Part shown: one piece after another, positions 57,438-64,000 of the stretch
How the letters are laid out: each line of letters starts with the position of its first letter
Numbering within the stretch: the first letter of the stretch is position 1
Assembly: GCA_024233545.1 (NCBI GenBank)
Contig: JACKPL010000003.1
Coordinates: 62,001 to 126,000, forward strand
Source of the DNA: a bacterium
GTDB lineage: Bacteria > Auribacterota > Auribacteria > Auribacterales > Auribacteraceae
Direction of reading: 5' to 3'
Length of the DNA stretch: 64,000 nucleotides
Translations under genes and position numbers: made by a program
The notes under the pieces: generated by a model
What the model was told of the DNA's origin: nothing
The model's input: the letters and a program-made list of their open reading frames with translations, nothing else
The model's database searches: none

Positions 57438-57480
57438 TTGTCTATTCCCTATTTACTTTTAATGGGATTGTACTTTCGGT

Positions 57481-58962
57481 TTATCGTACCATGTCATACA
57501 ATTTTTCTGATATGTGCAGTGTCCTGAGCGATATTTTTTTGACGGTGAAGGATACTCCGGGGAAAAAGGAAAAGGTTTTGAAATGTAATCGTATCGTTTC
57601 GCTCCTTACAACGAGGGGAAATGTCACGTTGTTTTTATATGGCGGCAGTGAAACAGGTTGCGGAAACCGTGAATCATCAATTTCGGAACGGTGGTCGAAG
57701 TATGTCCCGTCAAATATTTCGGGTATTACGAAGAAACGGGGTGTTTTTCCGAAGAAAGGAATTTTTTTCATCGGATTAGTTATTGAATAATCAATTTGAA
57801 CAAGAAGCATGGTATTGCCTTTTGGAATCCATTCTCTAGGGATGTTGAAGATTTCACTGTTTGCATCAGGCTCAAACGATATATAATTGTTGGCGGCATT
57901 TTCCCATGGAGTATTTTTGCGTTTCCAAAGCATGCCGTGAAACGGTATGGCAAGAAGATCATAGTTTTTAAACAGTTCCTCATAAAATTCCCATGTAGTT
58001 GTTTGGAGCCATTCTTCATAAGGAAAATACGAACGTTTGATGGTTTCGACGAATTCCGGTTGAACGGTTTTAAAAGTATCAATGTATGCCGTTCTCTTTT
58101 CAGGACCCAATGCATGAATAATATAATCCTCCGCCGGATTGAAAATACCGTAATGATCGTGTATTAAGCCGGAGTATGTCGACCAGAGCGAAACCGGCTC
58201 GTTTTTATCGCGCCGATTGGTTTCAATGGAGTCAATGATGCTTTTTGTATATTCAGACCAGTACTGAGATAACCGAAGCGGTGTGCCTGCTTTGTTTTTT
58301 TTAAGCAAAAATATCTTTTCCCGCAATCCGGGAACGTCAATATAGTTTGAGTAACATAATCCGGCTATTACCGCGATGGCGGTAAAAAACATTATTTTAG
58401 GAGATATTATTCGATAGATATAATAGAGAACTCTGTCGCCTGCTTTGAATATCACCATGGATGCAATAAGAACCAGCATGAGCCTGAAGGGCAAAAGATA
58501 TTGAGTGGTAAAAATACCAAGACAGCTCAAACTCGATGCAACTCCATACATCAGCATGATTGCAATGGTTATGATTCCGTTTTTGGGAAACATCGTTCGC
58601 GATGCAAATAATTTGAGTACCGCAATGACTGCGATAAGTTCCGAGCAGATACGAAATGTCAGTTTCCGTACGTTCGAGTCTGTGGAAAGCTGTTCAAAAC
58701 TCGCGAAAAGTTTGTTAGGCGGAACGCCGAAATACCAGAACTGGTCTTTTCCGACGGTTACGATATTAAATTTTAATGCGCTGATAAAAGGGTCAATCCC
58801 CTTAATGAACATATACAACAGCAGGGCTATTCCGCTCGAAAGTACCGTAAAAAAAATATAAATATGACACTGCTTATCATAAGGGCGGTAAAAGAACGGA
58901 AATACGATGCCGGTAACAAGAAACGCCGCGCCAAGCGCTAATCCCTGTTCCGTACCGCACAA
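57481..58962 (-). CDS. C-terminal part of a frameshifted GT-C-like membrane protein
   Basis: A 493-aa open frame beginning at a TTG codon and continuing CGTEQGLALGAAFLV, a segment that in related GT-C proteins sits inside a membrane domain, not at an N-terminus. About six TM helices follow, then a ~250-residue soluble C-terminal domain. The upstream frame (58877-59578) overlaps it and supplies the missing N-terminal half. Removing one T from the T7 run at 58961-58967 joins the two into a ~700-aa protein of normal architecture. It may therefore be an assembly error, a recent pseudogene, or a slippage-controlled gene. Confidence 0.7.
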   Translation of the reverse strand: MCGTEQGLALGAAFLVTGIVFPFFYRPYDKQCHIYIFFTVLSSGIALLLYMFIKGIDPFISALKFNIVTVGKDQFWYFGVPPNKLFASFEQLSTDSNVRKLTFRICSELIAVIAVLKLFASRTMFPKNGIITIAIMLMYGVASSLSCLGIFTTQYLLPFRLMLVLIASMVIFKAGDRVLYYIYRIISPKIMFFTAIAVIAGLCYSNYIDVPGLREKIFLLKKNKAGTPLRLSQYWSEYTKSIIDSIETNRRDKNEPVSLWSTYSGLIHDHYGIFNPAEDYIIHALGPEKRTAYIDTFKTVQPEFVETIKRSYFPYEEWLQTTTWEFYEELFKNYDLLAIPFHGMLWKRKNTPWENAANNYISFEPDANSEIFNIPREWIPKGNTMLLVQIDYSITNPMKKIPFFGKTPRFFVIPEIFDGTYFDHRSEIDDSRFPQPVSLPPYKNNVTFPLVVRSETIRLHFKTFSFFPGVSFTVKKISLRTLHISEKLYDMVR

Positions 58963-59578
58963 AAAAAGAGAGCGACAGAAACACTCCGGACAGTATTGAT
59001 TTGAGCATCATAGGGGTTGAAAGAAGCTGTATTCCGATGAAAAAAATCGGCAATATCATTCGGACATTTTTTAAACTGCCGCGGGGTTCGAACAAGTTGT
59101 CATCTAATTTTGTAATAATGCTCAGTAGCATTATTACGCCGAAAAACAAAAATGCTTTATTCCATTTTTTCGTAAAAACGAAAGAGAAAAACAATAAAGC
59201 GGCAAACATCATAACGGTAGCAGTTATATGCCGCGACAATTCGGATGCGTAAATAGTTTTTCCGAACAGCATGTACAGCGGGTAGAACAAATACGGTATC
59301 GATTGGCCGTGAAAATAATGAAAATCTTTTCCCAAAACCTGGCCGTCTGCAATGCGCCTCAAAGGGTTGAATACCTGAAATGCGCCGTTGGCAAAATCTC
59401 CGTCGAAACAGATACTTTCCAGTATGCCGATAGCCAAAAATTTGATTACCATAACAAGAGACATTACTTGCAGGAACCGAGCAAAAAAAACAGTCATTTT
59501 AGTTTTGGGGCTGACATCATTCATGGAGAAATATCTCAGTGTTATGTGTTGCCGTATTTTTGAAAAGCGGTTAAACAA
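58877..59578 (-). CDS. N-terminal part of a frameshifted GT-C-like membrane protein
   Basis: A 233-aa open frame with five to six TM helices and the periplasmic motif DFHYFHGQSIPYLFYP that parallels DFIFLHGVYYEPLRP in the gene at 59937-61844. The last ~20 residues, after LSFFV, are out-of-frame sequence rich in Arg and Ser; the natural continuation lies in the next frame from the T7 run. The listed start is TTG 59578; ATG 59524 (MNDVSPKTK) is at least as likely. Neither has a strong Shine-Dalgarno. Confidence 0.65.
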   Translation of the reverse strand: MFNRFSKIRQHITLRYFSMNDVSPKTKMTVFFARFLQVMSLVMVIKFLAIGILESICFDGDFANGAFQVFNPLRRIADGQVLGKDFHYFHGQSIPYLFYPLYMLFGKTIYASELSRHITATVMMFAALLFFSFVFTKKWNKAFLFFGVIMLLSIITKLDDNLFEPRGSLKNVRMILPIFFIGIQLLSTPMMLKSILSGVFLSLSFFVRYGTGISAWRGVSCYRHRISVLLPPL

Positions 59579-59779
59579 ATGGCAATTGGCAAAAAATAAT
59601 TCTGTTTCACGGATTCATCTTTTTGAAACCATCAATCAAGAAAAGAGCTGTCTCTTCCTGAATAGTTATTGGAATATAGAGCGAATAGCCGATATGACAA
59701 AATCTGAACCCGTGTGGTATATATCGTGAGTAGCTGAATCGCATTGCCGATCAATTAAAACTCCCCACCGACAAAAAAT

Positions 59780-59845
59780 CATGAAAAAAAGACTTTCCCT
59801 GCGTATGGTAAAAGCTTACCAATATGAGATATCACGAAAGGGAAA
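59780..59845 (-). terminator. Compound hairpin with T run, putative terminator
   Basis: On the minus strand TTTCCCT pairs with AGGGAAA across ~38 bases and an inner GGTAAGCTTTTACC hairpin sits between them. A run of seven T follows. It lies within the 358-base gap 59579-59936 downstream of the GT-C gene ending at 59937. The long loop makes it less certain than a simple terminator. Nothing else was recognised in this gap. Confidence 0.4.
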
Positions 59846-59936
59846 AATTTACAATAAAATTCGTTATTACACAAGAAATAGTCCGGTGTTTTTGAGGCAA
59901 AAAACAAGGTAACGGCATCATATCTTCACACATAAC

Positions 59937-61844
59937 TTATTCAGAACGCTTTATCCATAGTTCCTGATCGTCTATCTGTTTATAGAACCGATAATGATTG
60001 TGAATATAGTTAAACACAATCGGATGCCGTTTTTTACTGCTAATCCGGTCGATATGGTTTGCCCAATGATTGCTGGAGTAGAGGATCATGCGGGTATTGC
60101 ACTGTTTTAGGTCTGCTACAACCGCTCGTTGAAAATCTTCTGTCGCCGCATACCAGAGCACGGGAAACCGCGATGGCGATGGTCTGTCGAGAAAATAATA
60201 CCAGGCCGCCTCTGAAGTCAAGGTATAAAAACTGTCATTCTCTTTCAGGTTTTCCTGCAGAAACGTTATGGTTCTTTTATAATTTTCGGGTATAAAGGCA
60301 GAATCTGATTGTGCGGCAGGAAAACTGTCGGGCAGGATAATCGGGTATCGGCAGAACATATACGCGCACCAAATAACTCCGTATGTAATTATGCTGTACA
60401 GCCCGTATAAAATTGCCGTATTCATAGACCGAAACTTTTCGCAAAGAGCCGGAAAAAAATATTTGCTGACAATAACTCCGGATAAAAAACACGATAAAGG
60501 GAAAGATGCCGCTACGTGCTCTATATCCGAGCGTCCGAGAGCAGTGCGGAAAAAGAAAACTCCCATCAGAGCCAATGAAAATTCTGCCAAATATTTTTCA
60601 AAAAAAGACGCGCATGCATCCTTAAAGTGTCTCCGATGCGCATGAAACTCCCTCAAAAATTGAAGCGCTATCCAGTAGGTGTTCATTGCAATAATGAGGC
60701 AGGGTACATAAAAAAGTATATTGGAAATCGGATAAACAAATCCGTCCATCAGTTCTTTATACTGCGGCAGTTGGATAAAGTTAAAGAGGAAGAAATCTTT
60801 AATGCCGCCTCTAAGCAGAATGAACAGCAGGAAAAAAGCGGTTGATATACCCGCAAGAGCGCTCACAGCTGATACCGTCCGGGCGGTTCTTTGTTTTATA
60901 AGAAACAGAAAAAAAATCGGTGCAGTAATACAAAAACTTGCTGTCAAATAAAATGCTCTGTCAAGGGAATAGATGAATGCGCCGAACGGCAGGAAACCGA
61001 ACAGGAAACTGCCTAAGCATAGCACCCATATGTTCTTCCGGAGAGAAGGCATGGCGCATACGATACTGATATACGAGAATGTAAGTACATCTCGTTGAGG
61101 AATAATGAAGAAATGCGGAATATTCAGCAGACGGTTCTTATTACATGCTATGCCGATCACAATTATTGCCGCAAAAGCATACAGAAAGTTTCTTTTAAAT
61201 ATAATCAACAGCATAATTCCTAAAGCAACAAATGCTAAAATCTGATGGAGTGAAAGAGATGTACGATGCGCTCCTATTGATTTTCCAAAAAGTTTGAATG
61301 CAAGGAGCGGGCGCAGAGGTTCATAATACACGCCGTGGAGGAATATAAAATCTTTATAGGGAACTTTGCCAGCCGCATATGAAACGGCAGTGCCCAAACA
61401 TTCCCCTTCATGAAAGGTATCGGTGTAGCGCATGTTTGCATGGAATGTCGGCGTAATAATCGCAAAAAATACAGAAAGCATAATAAGAAGGAATATGCAG
61501 AGACAAACTTTTCTGCCGGACGCGTTTTCAGGCAGGCTTTCCTTTAAATGTGTTGAGGCAAAGAGAGAAGGCACTTTTTTATAAAGAAAAATATACAGCA
61601 GTATCAGAAAAAAAATAGGAACGGTAATATAAACAAGAAATCTCAGGACATCATTAGCCGGATTATACCTTATTATGCTGAGTGTTCCGACAATGCCTAA
61701 AGGATTCTTAAACGGCAGAACTATCTTATCCCACGCGAATGTGCCTAAAGCAATTCCGCACAGTAAGGGAATAGATATAAAAAGTGTTCGGTACCGCATA
61801 GTAATGCCGTTCATAAAATTCCATCGGTATGGTTCAATTCTCAT
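59937..61844 (-). CDS. GT-C-type membrane glycosyltransferase-like protein
   Basis: A 635-aa protein with about twelve TM helices and a ~110-residue soluble C-terminal domain. The large first periplasmic loop reads DTFHEGECLGTAVSYAAGK followed by VPYKDFIFLHGVYYEPLRP; the acidic and His residues there fit the active-site loop of GT-C enzymes. It is paralogous in layout to the split gene downstream. It sits directly after the TIM-barrel isomerase gene, in the same orientation (14 bases). Several Met codons near the N-terminus (61844, 61814, 61799) leave the start uncertain. Confidence 0.65.
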   Translation of the reverse strand: MRIEPYRWNFMNGITMRYRTLFISIPLLCGIALGTFAWDKIVLPFKNPLGIVGTLSIIRYNPANDVLRFLVYITVPIFFLILLYIFLYKKVPSLFASTHLKESLPENASGRKVCLCIFLLIMLSVFFAIITPTFHANMRYTDTFHEGECLGTAVSYAAGKVPYKDFIFLHGVYYEPLRPLLAFKLFGKSIGAHRTSLSLHQILAFVALGIMLLIIFKRNFLYAFAAIIVIGIACNKNRLLNIPHFFIIPQRDVLTFSYISIVCAMPSLRKNIWVLCLGSFLFGFLPFGAFIYSLDRAFYLTASFCITAPIFFLFLIKQRTARTVSAVSALAGISTAFFLLFILLRGGIKDFFLFNFIQLPQYKELMDGFVYPISNILFYVPCLIIAMNTYWIALQFLREFHAHRRHFKDACASFFEKYLAEFSLALMGVFFFRTALGRSDIEHVAASFPLSCFLSGVIVSKYFFPALCEKFRSMNTAILYGLYSIITYGVIWCAYMFCRYPIILPDSFPAAQSDSAFIPENYKRTITFLQENLKENDSFYTLTSEAAWYYFLDRPSPSRFPVLWYAATEDFQRAVVADLKQCNTRMILYSSNHWANHIDRISSKKRHPIVFNYIHNHYRFYKQIDDQELWIKRSE

Positions 61845-61858
61845 TGAATATGAGAGAG

Positions 61859-62677
61859 TTATCTGTCAAAAAGCTTTTTAACCGATTCAACCGCCTGCCG
61901 TATGCTTTCGATGTCAAAAGGAGAATTCTGCTCTTTCATTTCGATTGATATCCAGTGCGGGTAATCTACTTTTTTCAGTGCGGATGTAAAACGTGGTAAA
62001 TCTACCCCGCCGTTGCCGACTTGCCCAAGATACGGTTCGCTGACATGAAAATGTTTCATGTACGGAGCGCCTTGCGAGATAACGGCTTCGACGTCATCAC
62101 CGCTGAGTGTCATACAGGCGGTATCGAGATGCAGTCCGAATCCGGGTGAGCCGACCATTTTTACTAGTTCTACCGCATCATGCCCATTGGTAATAAAATC
62201 GCTGTTGTATTCTTTCGGGTTGGGTTCAATGCACAGATAGACGCCGTTTTTCGATGCAATTGAACCGATGCGGGAGAAAAAGCCGCGGCTGATTTTTTCG
62301 ACTTCATCTTTAGCGAGGTTGCCGATCAGTCTGTTTTTAGGCGAGCCGAACACAAGAACCTGTGCACCGAGTTTTTTTGCAAGGTGAATGATCTTTGTTA
62401 GATAAGCGATTGTCGCATCGCGCGTGGTTTGGTTCTCGAAAATTGTCAGTTCCGGATGCCCGAAGAGCACTGCTTGAAACGCAACAATCTGAAAACCGCG
62501 CTGTTCCCAGAACTTTTTATATTCATTCACTTCTCTCTCAGGCACATCTATAGGGTTCTGCCATACTTTTGTAGGGGCAATTTCTATGCCGGATACGCCG
62601 TATTCTTTTAATACACTTGCCACGTTTTTATCTTCGCTGAGCGGCCATGCGATGTTTGAAATTGCGAGCTTTTTCAT
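61859..62677 (-). CDS. Sugar phosphate isomerase/epimerase-like TIM-barrel protein
   Basis: A 272-aa protein of the xylose-isomerase-like/AP-endonuclease 2 superfamily. Strand-end motifs include SGIEIAP, LCIEPNP, GLHLDTACM, MKHFHVSEP and WISIEM, supplying the Glu, Asp, His and Glu metal ligands of the barrel. Such proteins isomerise or epimerise sugars; in glycan clusters they often make unusual building blocks. The ATG at 62677 overlaps the stop of the epimerase gene (ATGA) and is preferred over an in-frame GTG three codons upstream, so the two are translationally coupled and may act in sequence. Confidence 0.85.
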   Translation of the reverse strand: MKKLAISNIAWPLSEDKNVASVLKEYGVSGIEIAPTKVWQNPIDVPEREVNEYKKFWEQRGFQIVAFQAVLFGHPELTIFENQTTRDATIAYLTKIIHLAKKLGAQVLVFGSPKNRLIGNLAKDEVEKISRGFFSRIGSIASKNGVYLCIEPNPKEYNSDFITNGHDAVELVKMVGSPGFGLHLDTACMTLSGDDVEAVISQGAPYMKHFHVSEPYLGQVGNGGVDLPRFTSALKKVDYPHWISIEMKEQNSPFDIESIRQAVESVKKLFDR

Positions 62678-63438
62678 CTTTGCCACCCTTCGGACACAAC
62701 GTATTCGTTCAGTGACGCAAGGATTTGTTCTTTAGAGTAGATATATCCGTTTTTACCTTTATATAATGCAGAATATTTTGTCTTAAAATCATACGAAGCG
62801 GGCGGATATGATGGTTCGTTGGTAAAATCTATGCCGAATGCGTGTGCGGCTACTTCTTTTATGCTTACCGGTTCGGTTGCAAAATTTACCAGCGGCAATT
62901 TTGCATTCTGTGCAATGGCAATATCTTTCCATAAGTTTTTCAAGTAATAAAACTGATAGACGCTGTGTGCGTGTATCTTGTCAATCTGGTTATTGTGCAG
63001 AAAATCGTAGACGGCATTTTTTTTCAGCCCGGTTCCGAATAATCCCGGCAGGCGTATTATGAGAGAATCGAATGTAGTGTTCACAAATCGTTCCAATATA
63101 AAGCGGTTTTTCCCGTACGCATGGTTCTCTGGCGGTATAGGGGTGTCTTCGTCGACGTTGAACGGATGCGGGTATACATCTATGGTTGAAATGAGAATAC
63201 AGCGAGCCGCTTTCGTTTGTTTTAGGCAGTCAATGAGGAGCTGGGTGTTTTTAAGGTCGTTTTCAGGGTTTTGGTTGGCGATCCATTTTTCGGCGCGTGC
63301 TCCACTGCATACAACCAGTTCGTATTCTTTTCCGCGTATAGTTTCGATGTTTTTTGAATTATACAGATCATCAAATGAGTATTGCGCATTCAAATTGCTT
63401 CCGACAAATCCGGTGTATCCGATAAGCGCTGTGGGCAT
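62674..63438 (-). CDS. NAD-dependent epimerase/dehydratase (extended SDR)
   Basis: A 254-aa Rossmann-fold protein. The nucleotide-binding loop is GYTGFVGSNL at residues ~7-16; the catalytic region has ISTIDVYP (the Ser/Thr position) and the Tyr motif AYGKNRFILE, where Arg stands in place of the usual Lys of YxxxK. It is shorter than classic ~320-aa epimerases but has the usual RLPGLFGTG substrate loop. It probably modifies a nucleotide sugar for the surrounding glycosyltransferases. It lies between the family 2 glycosyltransferase and the isomerase. Confidence 0.83.
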   Translation of the reverse strand: MPTALIGYTGFVGSNLNAQYSFDDLYNSKNIETIRGKEYELVVCSGARAEKWIANQNPENDLKNTQLLIDCLKQTKAARCILISTIDVYPHPFNVDEDTPIPPENHAYGKNRFILERFVNTTFDSLIIRLPGLFGTGLKKNAVYDFLHNNQIDKIHAHSVYQFYYLKNLWKDIAIAQNAKLPLVNFATEPVSIKEVAAHAFGIDFTNEPSYPPASYDFKTKYSALYKGKNGYIYSKEQILASLNEYVVSEGWQR

Positions 63439-63455
63439 ATGCTGTAATCTCCTTA

Positions 63456-64000
63456 TTATGGATTAAACCGTCCGGCGCACGCGGCAAACAGAGTGCGCAG
63501 TACGAGAAAGTTTCCCTTTAACGGGCTGATTTTTGTTGGGATAGGGCCGTCAGATGGGTACTGGCGGGTAACGGGCAGTTCTTTTACTTTAAACCCTAAC
63601 CGTGCCGCCCGTATTGCCATGTAGTAATGCAGTTCGTAGTGGGAGAAAATGTCTCTAAACGGCGCGACGTTTTTATCGAGCAGGAGCTGTTTGCTGTATG
63701 CACGGAACCCGTTAGTCGTGTCAGTGTAGCGGAACCGCGAAGCGATTGATATCAGCGGCGCGTGAATAAAAGTAATGCCGAACCACCGGCTGAACGGTAA
63801 ATTGACCGATTTTCCTCCGGGGATAAACCGTGATCCTTGAATGTGGTCGAATCCGTCGTCAAGCGCTTTGACGAAATCGGGAATTGCAGACGGGTCGTCT
63901 TTGCCGTTGCCGTCAATGGTGATAACGCCGTCATAGCCTTGCTTCATCGCATAGGCAAACGCCATTCTCATCTGCGCGCTTAGTTTGCCCGGGCCGGTTT
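63456..64000 (-). CDS. Family 2 glycosyltransferase, DPM1-like (5' end beyond the window)
   Basis: The frame is open to the window's last base, so the N-terminus is missing; ~181 residues are present. GPGKLSAQMRMAFAYA and VITIDGNGKDDP give the donor-binding region and the acidic metal motif of GT2 enzymes; DHIQGSRF is the usual following strand, and the acceptor helix and a long C-terminal segment follow. DPM1-like enzymes transfer a sugar to polyprenyl phosphate, producing exactly the donors that GT-C enzymes downstream would use. A Met at 63971 is internal, not the true start. Confidence 0.85.
   Translation of the reverse strand, partial: TGPGKLSAQMRMAFAYAMKQGYDGVITIDGNGKDDPSAIPDFVKALDDGFDHIQGSRFIPGGKSVNLPFSRWFGITFIHAPLISIASRFRYTDTTNGFRAYSKQLLLDKNVAPFRDIFSHYELHYYMAIRAARLGFKVKELPVTRQYPSDGPIPTKISPLKGNFLVLRTLFAACAGRFNP

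Overview
The window reads as a Gram-negative bacterial chromosome fragment of roughly 45% GC. The Gram-negative calls are a TonB-dependent outer-membrane receptor, ExbB/ExbD/TonB, and three PEP-CTERM-type secreted proteins. Very large secreted ORFs (5042 and 2290 aa), a long-form SRP RNA and many polytopic glycosyltransferases suggest a PVC-side candidate lineage such as Omnitrophota. That placement is an inference from gene style, not from a marker phylogeny.

Layout. 1-2.8 kb: chemotaxis (end of a CheX-like phosphatase, then a dCache/HAMP/MCP receptor ending in a hemerythrin domain, behind a sigma-28-like promoter). 2.8-6.2 kb: two secreted proteins on the minus strand. 6.4-9.5 kb: housekeeping block SRP RNA-dnaX-ybaB-recR; RecR has lost three of its four zinc cysteines. 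9.5-13.7 kb: a PEP-CTERM protein, an OFA-type MFS transporter and a GT-C-like membrane protein. 14.0-20.9 kb: a 2290-aa protein joining a TraB/ChaN-like hydrolase-type domain, a helical-repeat region, membrane segments and a degenerate ABC ATPase.

20.9-35.6 kb: the most coherent system here. Twelve minus-strand genes lie head to tail, mostly overlapping, behind one promoter: a polytopic membrane protein, a TolQ/ExbB-like protein, a DUF2149 protein, a membrane-anchored CobN-like chelatase (HmuS type), a small DUF2292/YezD-like protein, a TonB-dependent receptor with heme-receptor motifs, ExbB, ExbD, TonB, and an Fbp-type iron ABC importer. I read it as outer-membrane heme uptake, periplasmic removal of iron from the porphyrin, and import of the free iron. 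Two separate proton-channel motors are encoded together.

36.0-55.8 kb: surface proteins. A 5042-aa secreted protein carries eight tandem ~440-aa glycine-rich modules followed by Ig-like, TIG, FlgD-like, CARDB, thrombospondin-3 and Fn3-like domains. It is translationally coupled (TAATG) to a PEP-CTERM protein. A third gene encodes an 1144-aa protein with thrombospondin-3 and duplicated nidogen-like domains.

55.9-64.0 kb: a minus-strand glycan-assembly cluster: a family 2 glycosyltransferase (cut by the window end), a nucleotide-sugar epimerase, a TIM-barrel isomerase and three GT-C-like membrane proteins, one of them split by a frameshift at a T7 run. No tRNA, CRISPR array, insertion sequence or phage gene was recognised.
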